Source of the DNA: JAAEPI01 sp964352625
Lineage (GTDB): Bacteria; Bacteroidota; Bacteroidia; Cytophagales; Cyclobacteriaceae
NCBI GenBank assembly: GCA_964352625.1
Contig: CAYGSD010000002.1
Location: 321,465-385,464 of the forward strand
Direction of reading: 5' to 3'
Length of the DNA: 64,000 bases
Below are positions 36,686 to 45,221 of the stretch, in pieces; within the stretch, counting starts at the first letter, position 1, and each line of letters opens with the position of its first letter. The notes below the pieces were generated by a model. The model was given only the letters and a program-made list of their open reading frames with translations, searched no databases and was not told where the DNA came from. A program made the position numbers and the translations under genes.

Positions 36686-37696
36686 ATGAAAGTCCTCATA
36701 CTTCGATTTTCCTCCATTGGGGATATTGTCCTGACCACTCCGGTCATTCGAACCATTAAGACTCAGATTCCGGATGCTGAGGTTCATTATGCCACTAAGC
36801 AGGCGTATCGGTCTTTGCTTGAGGAGAACCCTTACGTCGATAAAATACATGTCCTTGAAGACTCCCTAAGCAGTCTTGTCAAGGAATTGAGAAGAGAGAA
36901 ATTCGATTTTGTAGTCGATCTACATAACAATCTGCGGACGAGAATTGTAAAGCTGAGATTGCGGGTTAAGAGTCAAAGCTTCAAAAAACTGAATTGGGAA
37001 AAATGGTTGTTGACAACTTTCAAAATAAATAAACTACCGAATGTCCATATTGTGGACCGATACCTTGAAACCCTTTCATGCTTTGAAATCAACCATGATA
37101 ATCTTGGCCTTGATTATTTCATTCCCGATAAGGATGAAATGCCAATGGATTGGCTTCCCAAGTCTCATCAAGGCGGGTACGCTGTAGTTGTCGTAGGGGC
37201 AAAATTTAGTACCAAAAGACTTCCCACTTCAAGGCTTATTGAGCTTTGTGATCGCATCAACAAACCCGTGGTACTTCTGGGAGGACCAGAAGATGTTGGT
37301 GTAGCAGAAGAAGTGGAAGGCTTTTTCAGAAAACTTGAATCAGGCGCTTCTTTTGAAGAGGGGTTGGATAAGCTGGGCAAACGAACGGAAATATTCAATG
37401 CAGTAGGAAAATGCAGCCTCAATCAGTCAGCTTCTCTTATTCGACAATCCAACTGGGTTTTCACCCATGACACGGGGCTCATGCACATTGCATCGGCATT
37501 CAAGAAACCAATATTCAGCATTTGGGGTAATACCGTTCCAGAGTTTGGTATGTATCCCTATAGGACCAAGTTTACCGTTTTTGAAAATTCAAATTTAGCC
37601 TGCCGGCCTTGTTCGAAAATTGGATACGCCAAGTGTCCAAAGGGACATTTCAAATGCATGAATGATCTAACCTTTGATTTTTACTTGGGAGAGTAG
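36686..37696 (+). CDS. Glycosyltransferase family 9 (heptosyltransferase-like)
   Basis: 336 residues with the GT9 start LILRFSSIGDIVLTTPVIR and the nucleotide-sugar site near HDTGLMHIASAFKKPIFSIWGNT. The C-terminus has a Cys cluster (ACRPCSKIGYAKCPKGHFKC) common in Bacteroidota members. It probably adds a heptose or other sugar during lipooligosaccharide core synthesis at the inner face of the inner membrane. Divergent from the EVE gene; its 3' end overlaps the convergent sulfotransferase-like gene by 16 bases. Confidence 0.92.
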   Translation: MKVLILRFSSIGDIVLTTPVIRTIKTQIPDAEVHYATKQAYRSLLEENPYVDKIHVLEDSLSSLVKELRREKFDFVVDLHNNLRTRIVKLRLRVKSQSFKKLNWEKWLLTTFKINKLPNVHIVDRYLETLSCFEINHDNLGLDYFIPDKDEMPMDWLPKSHQGGYAVVVVGAKFSTKRLPTSRLIELCDRINKPVVLLGGPEDVGVAEEVEGFFRKLESGASFEEGLDKLGKRTEIFNAVGKCSLNQSASLIRQSNWVFTHDTGLMHIASAFKKPIFSIWGNTVPEFGMYPYRTKFTVFENSNLACRPCSKIGYAKCPKGHFKCMNDLTFDFYLGE

Positions 37697-38661
37697 TCAG
37701 GAAACACGTGTTTTTTTATGAATTCAATCCCTTCAATTCTGTGATGTTTGGAGAGTGCCAAGAAGGAAATATCAGCGTGATCATAGGGTTCGGGCGCTTC
37801 TAGAAGTTTTTCCAGACCACAATCAGTATACGATTCTATCAATTCTCTATTGCTATCCAAGTACTTGCGGTGCACACTTAAGGCTTGTTCAAAAGGCATT
37901 AGTTTGTAATCACGGATAGGTTCAGCCCAATTTTTCGTGTGACGAAGAAGACCATTATATAGGTCCTTTCGCTGACCATTGACTACCAGATTATTTTCAG
38001 AAATAACTTTATGTATTTCATAAAAACACCTCATTTGATCAAGTGATGGTTTTCTATTGGCAGGTGGTTCTTCGGCGGGATTGAACGGAATTCCAACAAT
38101 ATCATAGAACGTCTTCACCAGATCTTTACTATCAATACTGTCGAAACAAAGCACCCTGAGTTTCTCCTTCCCAAAAACAGACGCCCAAGCCGACACCATT
38201 TTACAGTAATCCAGATTTGTGTTTTCTATTATCTCTTGAAGCAGGTTGAAAGAGAATCTAATACCATGCTTTAGCAATTGGGAGTAATATGATTCAAGAA
38301 AAGAATGCTGGCTCCTTAGAAACAGGACAATGGTGACGTCAAAATCACGCAACTCATTTTTGATCTGGTGAAGTCCATCCAGCTCAATGTTTCCATAGCT
38401 TTTTGCAAAGCCTTCCGAGCTAATTATAACTTTCATTAGTTCGTCAGACTCGATCTCTTTCATGAGCTCCGACCAGTTGTCCATTTTCAGCTGCAGGGAT
38501 CCCGTTTTATTATTACGAAATACATGGTGATGAGCCTTTGTTTCTAATGGGTAGCATATTCCATGCTTCAAGAGCTCCGACCGATGATTGTAGAGTTGGT
38601 TCTGGATAGAGGTTGTGCCGGTTTTGTTGGTGCCAATATGAAGAAAAACCTCTTTATTCAT
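37681..38661 (-). CDS. Sulfotransferase-like protein
   Basis: 326 residues from the ATG at 38661. The N-terminal VFLHIGTNKTGTTSIQ is a PAPS-binding P-loop of the sulfotransferase type. VIISSEGFAKSYG and VTIVLFLRSQHSFLESYYSQ correspond to the 3'-phosphate-binding Arg/Ser segment. The natural substrate is probably a polysaccharide or lipid head group in the envelope, in line with the adjacent GT9 gene (inference). It overlaps the upstream small lipoprotein gene by eight bases, suggesting coupling. Confidence 0.8.
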   Translation of the reverse strand: MNKEVFLHIGTNKTGTTSIQNQLYNHRSELLKHGICYPLETKAHHHVFRNNKTGSLQLKMDNWSELMKEIESDELMKVIISSEGFAKSYGNIELDGLHQIKNELRDFDVTIVLFLRSQHSFLESYYSQLLKHGIRFSFNLLQEIIENTNLDYCKMVSAWASVFGKEKLRVLCFDSIDSKDLVKTFYDIVGIPFNPAEEPPANRKPSLDQMRCFYEIHKVISENNLVVNGQRKDLYNGLLRHTKNWAEPIRDYKLMPFEQALSVHRKYLDSNRELIESYTDCGLEKLLEAPEPYDHADISFLALSKHHRIEGIEFIKKHVFPDYSPK

Positions 38662-38890
38662 TCGAATCAATATCAGGAGAAGAATTGGATGTGTCTCTGG
38701 ACACATTCTTTCCTTTCTGTACCTTCATCCACACCACCTTGGTACGTTTCTTATTTTTGAATTTAGGATTGTACCAGCCATATCGCTTCTTTGCTTTCAC
38801 CACGGGCACTCGATTGTGGTAAATGACTTTGCAGCTCGAGCCGAAGACAAGAAAAAAGATGAGAAGAAGTCCGAGAAACTTTTTTGACAT
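38654..38890 (-). CDS. Small basic lipoprotein of unknown function
   Basis: 78 residues from the ATG at 38890. Lipobox VFGSSC near residue 18 after the hydrophobic LGLLLIFFLV. The mature part is Lys-rich (KAKKRYGWYNPKFKNKKRTK) with no recognised domain. A TATTTTTG box on the minus strand (38896-38903) ends only five bases before the ATG, so the transcript may be almost leaderless. It is coupled to the sulfotransferase-like gene. Confidence 0.65.
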   Translation of the reverse strand: MSKKFLGLLLIFFLVFGSSCKVIYHNRVPVVKAKKRYGWYNPKFKNKKRTKVVWMKVQKGKNVSRDTSNSSPDIDSNE

Positions 38891-38944
38891 TTGAACAAAA
38901 ATAGAAGGTTTTGCCTTCTCCATGGGGCATCTTGGTTTTAGAAA

Positions 38945-38952
38945 TATCTTTG
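38945..38952 (+). promoter_or_regulatory. Candidate -7 box for pth
   Basis: TATCTTTG matches TAnnTTTG and ends 31 bases before the TTG start of the peptidyl-tRNA hydrolase gene. No -33 match at the usual distance was found. Confidence 0.45.
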
Positions 38953-38983
38953 AACCGAACGAACGTACAAAAGGAAAAGTGTT

Positions 38984-39541
38984 TTGAAATATTTGATTGT
39001 CGGATTAGGAAATATAGGTGGCGAATATGAGCTCACTAGGCATAATATCGGTTTTTTGATATTGGATAGAATGGCCGATGAGGCTGGTGAAGTATTCAAG
39101 CAAGATCGTCTCGGGTTTCGGGCGGAAGTGAAGTTCAAGGGGCGAGCGTTAGTGCTGATAAAGCCGACAACCTACATGAACCTTAGTGGAAAGGCAGTGA
39201 ACTATTGGCTTCAGCAAGAAAAAGTGAAACCAGAAAACCTCCTGGTGCTTACCGATGATATCGCACTGCCATTTGGTAAAATCAGGCTAAAGCCTCGTGG
39301 CTCTGCGGGCGGGCATAACGGTCTCAAGAATATTGAAGAAAGTTTGGGAAGCAATGCCTACCCAAGGTTACGTTTCGGAGTTGGCGATGATTACCCAAAA
39401 GGTGGACAGGTGAATTATGTTCTTAGCCCTTTTACTCCCAAGGAATTTGATGAGCTCGTGATTCATATTGACAAGAGTGTTGAGGCGATTCAATCATTTG
39501 CCACAGTGGGTTTGGAGCGCACCATGAATTCGTTTAACTGA
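38984..39541 (+). CDS. pth: Peptidyl-tRNA hydrolase
   Basis: 185 residues, normal Pth length. It releases tRNA from peptidyl-tRNA that drops off ribosomes. Catalytic His20 lies in TRHNIGF, with Asn10 in GLGNIGGEY. LTDDIALPFGKIRLKPRGSAGGHNGLKNI (shown here in part as two adjoining segments, LTDDIALPFG and GSAGGHNGLK) holds the catalytic Asp and the tRNA-binding loop. The start is TTG at 38984, forced by an in-frame stop just upstream and by alignment of the conserved first residues (KYLIVGLGN). Confidence 0.96.
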   Translation: MKYLIVGLGNIGGEYELTRHNIGFLILDRMADEAGEVFKQDRLGFRAEVKFKGRALVLIKPTTYMNLSGKAVNYWLQQEKVKPENLLVLTDDIALPFGKIRLKPRGSAGGHNGLKNIEESLGSNAYPRLRFGVGDDYPKGGQVNYVLSPFTPKEFDELVIHIDKSVEAIQSFATVGLERTMNSFN

Positions 39542-39627
39542 GTAGGGGGAAAGATTCAAAAGGATGTTAACTAATCAACTTCATGATCTTGATAGGTTTT
39601 ATTAAGGTGATTGACAGGTGATTAGGT

Positions 39628-39660
39628 GAAAAGGAGCTCGTTGAGTTCCTTTTCTTTTTT
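39628..39660 (+). terminator. Intrinsic terminator after pth
   Basis: Stem GAAAAGGAGCTC / GAGTTCCTTTTC (one G-T wobble) with a three-base loop, then a T run. It separates pth from the membrane protein gene. Confidence 0.85.
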
Positions 39661-39693
39661 GTTAGCTATCTTTTCGTCACCAATTTGAAGTGC

Positions 39694-41025
39694 ATGAGCC
39701 TAGTCGAAAGGATTACTGATATCAAGAAGTTTTTTATGGTGGATCTGTGGAGCGTCAAGCTCAAGGATTTATCATTCCAAAAGAAACTCCTTTACAAATT
39801 TCTCAGAATTTGGATCATAACATTTACTGAGTTCAATAAGGATCGAATTCGGGAAAAAGCATCGAATCTTACCTACTTCACTCTGCTGTCTATCGTTCCG
39901 GTTATTGCCATGGCGTTTGGTATCTCGAAGGGATTTGGCTTGGAGGATACGTTGAAGGATCAGCTAGGTAGTTTTTTCACTGGTCAGGAGAAGGTGCTGG
40001 ACAATATCTGGGGATTTGCCGAGAAGATGATTGAGGATGCTAACGGCGGGGTGATCACTGGAATTGGGTTAGTGATTTTGCTTTATACAGTCCTTAGGCT
40101 GCTGAACAACATTGAGGTCACATTCAATGTCATGTGGGACATTAAAAAACACCGACCGCTTCATCGTAAGCTATCGGACTACATTTCCGTCATGATTCTT
40201 GGCCTCCTACTGATACTGATGTCCAGTAGTGCCACGGTTTACATAGCCGCGGAGGTGAATAAACTTGGCTCTGCTTCCGGTGATTTTAGTCAGATAAAGT
40301 CAGGTGTATTATTCATGATCAAATTGGTGCCCTACGCCCTGATTTGGCTTCTTCTTTTCTTGCTTTATCTTATTTTTCCTAACACTAGAGTTAAAGTGAT
40401 ACCTGCACTTCTAGGAGGAATAGTAGCCGGAACAGCTTATCAACTGACCCAATGGGGTTTTATCAATTTTCAGTTTGCCTTTAGCCGGTACAATGCTATC
40501 TATGGTAGTCTGGCTATTCTTCCATTATTTCTTATCTACATTCAGCTGAGTTGGTTCATTGTGTTGATAGGGGCCGAGTTGGCTTATGCGCTGCAGCACT
40601 ATGACAACTGGGTGCCGGATAATGATAAATTGAAACTGAGTCTGAAGCACAAGAAGAAGATTGCCCTTCTTATCATGCATCGAATAATCAATCGGTTTGA
40701 GGATGGCAAAGAGCCAATTTCCGTGAGGGGACTGGCAAGTATGGGTAGCGTTCCGTATCGGTTTATAAGTGAAATCTGCTATGAGTTGGAAAAGTCCGGC
40801 CTGCTGACAAGGGTTGAGGGAGAAAAGGGAGACGATCTGTACCAACCCGCCTATGACATCCAGAAGATGACTATTCTCAATGTCCTAAATAATTATGAAT
40901 CAGATGGCAAGGGAGATTTTGATGATCATAAGTCGGACACTTTTAAGAGTCTAGAAAAAGCACTTGGAGAAATCGACGAAATCATCGGGAAGTCCAAATC
41001 GAACGTGTTGCTAAAAGACTTATGA
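39694..41025 (+). CDS. YihY/BrkB family inner-membrane protein with C-terminal winged-helix-like region
   Basis: 443 residues from the ATG at 39694 (a TTG nine bases earlier is in frame). The family start KASNLTYFTLLSIVPVIAMAFG is followed by about six membrane segments to residue ~305 (LPLFLIYIQLSWFIVLIGAELAYA). The cytoplasmic C-terminal third (ISVRGLASMGSVPYRFISEICYELEKSGLL) resembles a winged helix. YihY/BrkB proteins are of unsettled function despite old labels such as RNase BN. The 3' end overlaps the convergent thioesterase-like gene by six bases. Confidence 0.9.
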   Translation: MSLVERITDIKKFFMVDLWSVKLKDLSFQKKLLYKFLRIWIITFTEFNKDRIREKASNLTYFTLLSIVPVIAMAFGISKGFGLEDTLKDQLGSFFTGQEKVLDNIWGFAEKMIEDANGGVITGIGLVILLYTVLRLLNNIEVTFNVMWDIKKHRPLHRKLSDYISVMILGLLLILMSSSATVYIAAEVNKLGSASGDFSQIKSGVLFMIKLVPYALIWLLLFLLYLIFPNTRVKVIPALLGGIVAGTAYQLTQWGFINFQFAFSRYNAIYGSLAILPLFLIYIQLSWFIVLIGAELAYALQHYDNWVPDNDKLKLSLKHKKKIALLIMHRIINRFEDGKEPISVRGLASMGSVPYRFISEICYELEKSGLLTRVEGEKGDDLYQPAYDIQKMTILNVLNNYESDGKGDFDDHKSDTFKSLEKALGEIDEIIGKSKSNVLLKDL

Positions 41026-41508
41026 TCCTCTTTGCTTGAAAGACCAAGTAAATTCGAATTCCGAAACCACGGTTCCATCTTTCATTTTTCCAACAGTTTT
41101 GAAAGTGGCTAAAGCCGCCTCTTTGGTTTCAATACACTTTTCCACCGCTTCAAATGCATTGGCATTGTCTTCACAAGTGAACCAGACTCTACCATTTGCC
41201 TTCTTATAAAACTTGGCCTTCAGGTCCACAATTATATATGCCACGCTAGGTTTTTGACCTTCCACGGCCAATAGACAAGCCACAGCTGTCGACATCTCTG
41301 CTGCCATACTCTGAACAGCAAAGTAGATGGATTTGAATGGATTTTTGTTCAGGTTCTTGTAGGGAACAGAAACTTGCGTACTGGTGGCATCCGCCGATCG
41401 AATCCGTAGGCCGGCCAGAAGTCCCATCGGAAGACTTTTGAGCATGAACAGCCTCATTACCGATTGGCTGGTAAGACGTCCTGCAAGTTTCTGTTGTGCT
41501 TCATTCAT
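41020..41508 (-). CDS. DUF4442 hotdog-fold (PaaI/YiiD-like) thioesterase-type protein
   Basis: 162 residues. Hotdog-fold segments are NPFKSIYFAVQSMAAEMSTAV, VAYIIVDLKAKFYKKANGRVWFTC and GTVVSEFEFTWSF, matching DUF4442, which is related to acyl-CoA thioesterases. Substrate unknown. Its ATG is two bases from the stop of the coiled-coil gene upstream, so it is probably the last gene of the siaB-siaC operon on the minus strand, although its enzyme-like fold does not obviously belong to that signalling pathway. Confidence 0.8.
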   Translation of the reverse strand: MNEAQQKLAGRLTSQSVMRLFMLKSLPMGLLAGLRIRSADATSTQVSVPYKNLNKNPFKSIYFAVQSMAAEMSTAVACLLAVEGQKPSVAYIIVDLKAKFYKKANGRVWFTCEDNANAFEAVEKCIETKEAALATFKTVGKMKDGTVVSEFEFTWSFKQRGS

Positions 41509-41510
41509 AA

Positions 41511-42041
41511 TTAAAAGGCGTCTCGGTACTGAGCTTGGGTATCTGATTGATCAAGGGTAAGGATTTTTTCTTTTTCCTTATTAAGGAAGTACTTCTCAAG
41601 TCCGGACTCTAACCCTTTAACAACGAAAAAGAGTCCCGCGAGAATCACATAACCTAAATAAGGAATATCCACATTGGCGTCAATCCAAGGTTCCAGAAAA
41701 AGCTGTTCTGCTACAAAAAGCAGGAGTCCAACAGTTAGCATTATGGTTGAAGCCTTTCTGCCCACACGTGCTTTGGCAAGCTGTGAGATGGTCACTTCAA
41801 GCTCCTGATTCTTGTCTTTGATTTCTTCGTTTTGCTCCCGGATTTGTACGTTGGCATTATCGAGCTTCTTCTGCAGGCGATCGCTTACCCGTGTTATTAC
41901 CTTAGCCTGAGCCACTAATTCCTCATACTGATCCGAGAACTCGTGCAGGTCATCTTTATAAATCGTGTGGGTTTCGAGCTTCTTACGGAACGTTTTGAGA
42001 TTGTTTATCTCATCGTGGTAGAGCTCTTGATGTTGATCCAT
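41511..42041 (-). CDS. Coiled-coil membrane protein in the Sia-like operon
   Basis: 176 residues. Residues ~1-95 form a long coiled coil (EELVAQAKVITRVSDRLQKKL, IREQNEEIKDKNQELEVTISQL). Two membrane helices follow (~100-118 TIMLTVGLLLFVAEQLF; ~128-148 YLGYVILAGLFFVVKGL), then a charged tail. No family recognised. It lies 18 bases after the SiaC-like gene in the same operon. It is therefore a candidate effector or membrane anchor for the SiaC switch, filling the place held by the diguanylate cyclase SiaD in Pseudomonas (inference). Confidence 0.75.
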   Translation of the reverse strand: MDQHQELYHDEINNLKTFRKKLETHTIYKDDLHEFSDQYEELVAQAKVITRVSDRLQKKLDNANVQIREQNEEIKDKNQELEVTISQLAKARVGRKASTIMLTVGLLLFVAEQLFLEPWIDANVDIPYLGYVILAGLFFVVKGLESGLEKYFLNKEKEKILTLDQSDTQAQYRDAF

Positions 42042-42059
42042 GCTTTAGCGCCGCTAACT

Positions 42060-42455
42060 TCAGTCCTCAATTTCAATAAAATTGAATTCCAAATCAAGCA
42101 GATCGCTGTAATCTTCTCCAGCCTCCATCATGTCTTCATCATCTTCTTCATAAAACCAGTTGATATGCAGCTCCTTGCCGCTATCTCTTATTCTCACTAA
42201 TCGCTTGAAAACATCGAAGAGACATTTCGAAGAACTGGTATTGAAATACTCAAAGGCAAAATGTGCAGTAAAGGATTCCTGAGAGCTTTCGGCGAACATG
42301 GCCAAATTCTCAATTAGCCGCTGATAGAATTGAATGGCATTTTCTGGGCTGGATCGACCTCTCATTTCAAGCACGCCATCCTCCGGATCAAAATTGATCA
42401 GGGGAGTAATCCGAGATGGTTCCATGAAAATCCGTTCCATTTGTATTTCAGGCAT
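42060..42455 (-). CDS. SiaC family regulatory phosphoprotein (DUF1987)
   Basis: 131 residues with the DUF1987 pattern: TPLINFDPEDGVLEMRGRSSPENA at the start, and FEYFNTSSSKCLFDVFKRL in the middle. The family's phosphoacceptor Thr/Ser cluster corresponds to residues 73-76 here. In Pseudomonas aeruginosa SiaC is phosphorylated by SiaB and dephosphorylated by SiaA, and unphosphorylated SiaC activates SiaD. It lies 15 bases after the SiaB-like gene. ATGs at codons 6 and 11 are possible alternative starts. Confidence 0.88.
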   Translation of the reverse strand: MPEIQMERIFMEPSRITPLINFDPEDGVLEMRGRSSPENAIQFYQRLIENLAMFAESSQESFTAHFAFEYFNTSSSKCLFDVFKRLVRIRDSGKELHINWFYEEDDEDMMEAGEDYSDLLDLEFNFIEIED

Positions 42456-42470
42456 AATAGTCTCTCGCTC

Positions 42471-43031
42471 TTAAATTAGTCTAGGTAATCGTACTTGAAA
42501 GGTGAAGTAAGAAACATTATCTGTAACTGGCTGAAATTTGTATCTCAATTTCTCTCCGCCAGTTTTTCGTGCAATATCTATAAAGCCTAAGCCACCAGTT
42601 CCTTTGTCAGAAAATTCCTGTTCATTCAGGACTTTTTTATACAAGGCTCTAAGATCATCAGCAGGCACATTATTTATTTCGTCTAATCTGGCTTGGATTG
42701 ATTTTACCTTTTCAGATGGAATATAATTCCCCGTTTGAAGGCTATAAAATCGCTTCCTCGCAGCTATCATTATTAAAGCTGATCTGGAATCGTATGTACT
42801 TATTCTTAACTCATCGGCATTGACCTCATCCAGATGGTAATAGAGGTTCTGAATGCACTCCGTAGATACATTATAGAATTTTTTCTTGACTCGTCTATTC
42901 TCCTCTAATTCCTCCAGTCTTTCCTCTAGGGTGGTAATCAACGACGTGACCAAATCGAAGGTTAATTCTCCTTTATAGAGGAGAATGATATTCTGGTCGT
43001 AGATATTTTTATAGCTTCTTAGGTAATCCAT
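42471..43031 (-). CDS. SiaB family protein kinase (GHKL-type, DUF6272)
   Basis: 186 residues with a GHKL-like fold: VSTECIQNLYYH supplies the ATP-binding Asn (N box), and DKGTGGLGFIDIARKTGG a Gly-rich lid. These match the SiaB-type kinases that phosphorylate SiaC. First gene of the minus-strand operon siaB-siaC-coiled coil-DUF4442. It is transcribed divergently from the histidine kinase gene across a 234-base spacer. The phosphorylation role is by family, not shown here. Confidence 0.85.
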   Translation of the reverse strand: MDYLRSYKNIYDQNIILLYKGELTFDLVTSLITTLEERLEELEENRRVKKKFYNVSTECIQNLYYHLDEVNADELRISTYDSRSALIMIAARKRFYSLQTGNYIPSEKVKSIQARLDEINNVPADDLRALYKKVLNEQEFSDKGTGGLGFIDIARKTGGEKLRYKFQPVTDNVSYFTFQVRLPRLI

Positions 43032-43083
43032 CTATCAGGCTAGTGAAACAAATCAGAAAGTAAGCACTAAATTTTGAATCCGG

Positions 43084-43091
43084 CAAAGATA
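43084..43091 (-). promoter_or_regulatory. Candidate -7 box for the siaB-type operon
   Basis: Reads TATCTTTG on the minus strand, 52 bases before the siaB-like ATG. The facing histidine kinase gene has the same octamer at 43212. No clear -33 element. Confidence 0.4.
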
Positions 43092-43211
43092 AAACTCTTT
43101 ATTCCTTAGCCTAAACCTACGCCTTTAAAGTGATTCTTTAAGTGATTGGTATTTCTACGTAATTTTGGTTGCTCCATTCTGTGCTTTGTCAATATTTGAA
43201 AAAAGCCTTTA

Positions 43212-43219
43212 TATCTTTG
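43212..43219 (+). promoter_or_regulatory. Candidate promoter (-7 box) for the histidine kinase operon
   Basis: TATCTTTG matches TAnnTTTG, with a TTTG at 43185-43188 upstream as a possible -33 element at slightly long spacing (23 bases). The ATG lies 46 bases downstream. Confidence 0.5.
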
Positions 43220-43265
43220 AAGTAAGTGAAAATCGCCTAACCAGCTCAATTAACATTTACCAATC

Positions 43266-45188
43266 ATGAAAAAGGATTTATACGTCGTAGGTTTCGTGAT
43301 AATGTCGTTGCTCATTCTTGGAGCAATATTCTATTACCAATTCAGCCTTCAGAGGGAAATAACAGGGAAATTTGAAGAGGATAACCGATTCATTCAATAT
43401 TCTGCTCGGCAAGAAATGCTTTCTCAGCAAATAGCCAAATCAGCCGTAGGGATGGGGTATGCCGTTTCTATCGGAGGAAATAATGCTGAGGGAAATTATA
43501 TTACATACAAAAGCCAGCTAGAGAAAATTCTACCGCAATGGCGGGAAGTTCACAATGCTCTTTTGAATGGAGATGAGGGCTTGAAAATAGAGAAGCCTGA
43601 TGCTTCTGAGACCTATGATGCTTTTTCATCGCAAATGAAGCTTTATTATCCATTGATTAACAATGCTGCTACTACCTTGATTGGCCTAGAGTTTAATCCA
43701 GACCAAACTTCTCAAGACTACATCACTTTAAGGTCGGCAATCGGTGCTATTTTAAATAGCGAGGATAACTATTTACTAGAGACAAAAAAGGCAACTAATT
43801 TCTTTTTCTCCGAATCTCAAGGTAGATCCAATTCAATTGACTTTGCAGAAGGAATTGCTCTAGGAGCCTTGGTAGTTCTGTTTATCATTCAGGGTTTTGT
43901 GATTTTCCGCCCGCTTTGGAAACTAGCCAACGAAAACTTTGAAACGGCCAACAAGGCTTTCGTCAAAGTGAAAAAATCTGAGCAGGAGTTGAGGGTGAGT
44001 TATGAGAAGCAAAAGAAAGCAAACAAGCAACTGCTCATATCCAGACATCAGCTTGCGGCCAACTTGAAGAGACTGAAAGTGTCAGAGGCGAAACTCCTAA
44101 AGAGTACGCAAGAGCAAATAGCTATTAACGATAGACTTCTTGGTGCACAAAAGGATTTGAAATCTGCCTATGGTAAGTTGGAAAATTCTGAGGAAGAAAT
44201 CAGAGCGATGGCTGAGAAGCAACTGGAGGATAACGAGAAATTATTCCTTGCTGAAAAACAAGTACAAGAAGCCCTTAAGCAGGAGCAGAAGCGACGAGAA
44301 GAATTGAACAATGCGATGGAAAATTTGAAGAGTGCACAAACACAATTGGTACACTCGGAGAAAATGGCATCACTCGGTCAGCTAACTGCAGGTATTGCAC
44401 ATGAGATCAATAACCCGATTAACTTCATTTCTTCTGGTATGAAGTCGATTGAGTTTACCTTGGATGCCATTAAGGAAATTCTTGCCAAATACGATGAGCT
44501 TGAGCAAGGAGTGGACAAAGCAGGAGAAATATTGAATGAAGTGAAGGAGCTCAAGGCAGACCATGAATTTGATGAAATCATGGAAGAGCTTGATGTGATG
44601 GTGAAGGATGTGAACTATGGAGTGACGAGAACAATTGAAATCGTGAAGGGTCTCAGAGTATTCTCTCGTTTGGATGAAGAGGAGATGAAGAAAGCCAATA
44701 TCAATGAAAACCTTGACGCGACACTCGTACTCCTTAAAAACAAGACCAAAAACAGAATCAAGATTTCTAAGTTTTACGATGAAGGCATGCAACAAATCGA
44801 TTGCTATCCTGGCCAGTTGAATCAGGTCTTCATGAACATCATTAATAATGCGATTCAGGCTATTCCTGAAGAAAAGGAGGATGCCGAGATTGTGCTTTAT
44901 ACCGAGGAGACGTCTGACGACATTAATATCAGAATCAAGGACAATGGAGTTGGAATTCCTGATGAAGTGAAAAATAGAATTTGGGAGCCTTTCTTCACGA
45001 CTAAAGCGGTAGGAGTAGGAACGGGGCTAGGAATGTCCATTTCTTACAGTATTATAGAAAAGCACAATGGACGTATCGAGCTGGAAAGTGAAATAGGAAA
45101 GGGAACTGAGTTCATTATTTCGATACCTAAAGTTGTGAAACAAAAGGAAGAGAAGAAGGAGAAGGTGGAATCAGCCTCTGAAAACTAA
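43266..45188 (+). CDS. Membrane sensor histidine kinase with PilJ/NarX-like sensor
   Basis: 640 residues. TM1 at ~8-28, then a periplasmic helical domain whose ARQEMLSQQIAKSAVG resembles the PilJ/NarX-type sensor. TM2 lies at ~195-215 (IALGALVVLFIIQGFVIF) and a long coiled coil at ~225-365. The HisKA dimerisation helix has phosphoacceptor His379 (GIAHEINNPINF). The HATPase has NIINNAIQAIP, IKDNGVGIP and GTGLGMSIS. Signal unknown; NarX-like sensors detect small anions, but this cannot be transferred. It is followed 33 bases later by the response regulator, its probable partner, within the Sia-like island. Confidence 0.93.
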   Translation: MKKDLYVVGFVIMSLLILGAIFYYQFSLQREITGKFEEDNRFIQYSARQEMLSQQIAKSAVGMGYAVSIGGNNAEGNYITYKSQLEKILPQWREVHNALLNGDEGLKIEKPDASETYDAFSSQMKLYYPLINNAATTLIGLEFNPDQTSQDYITLRSAIGAILNSEDNYLLETKKATNFFFSESQGRSNSIDFAEGIALGALVVLFIIQGFVIFRPLWKLANENFETANKAFVKVKKSEQELRVSYEKQKKANKQLLISRHQLAANLKRLKVSEAKLLKSTQEQIAINDRLLGAQKDLKSAYGKLENSEEEIRAMAEKQLEDNEKLFLAEKQVQEALKQEQKRREELNNAMENLKSAQTQLVHSEKMASLGQLTAGIAHEINNPINFISSGMKSIEFTLDAIKEILAKYDELEQGVDKAGEILNEVKELKADHEFDEIMEELDVMVKDVNYGVTRTIEIVKGLRVFSRLDEEEMKKANINENLDATLVLLKNKTKNRIKISKFYDEGMQQIDCYPGQLNQVFMNIINNAIQAIPEEKEDAEIVLYTEETSDDINIRIKDNGVGIPDEVKNRIWEPFFTTKAVGVGTGLGMSISYSIIEKHNGRIELESEIGKGTEFIISIPKVVKQKEEKKEKVESASEN

Positions 45189-45221
45189 AATACCTAACAA
45201 AACAAAAACCCATTACTTGGC

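Noticed and set aside
36623..36850. N-terminal extension of the EVE protein to 36850
   Set aside because: It runs antisense into the divergent glycosyltransferase gene, and the family start MNYWLIKSEP matches the ATG at 36622.
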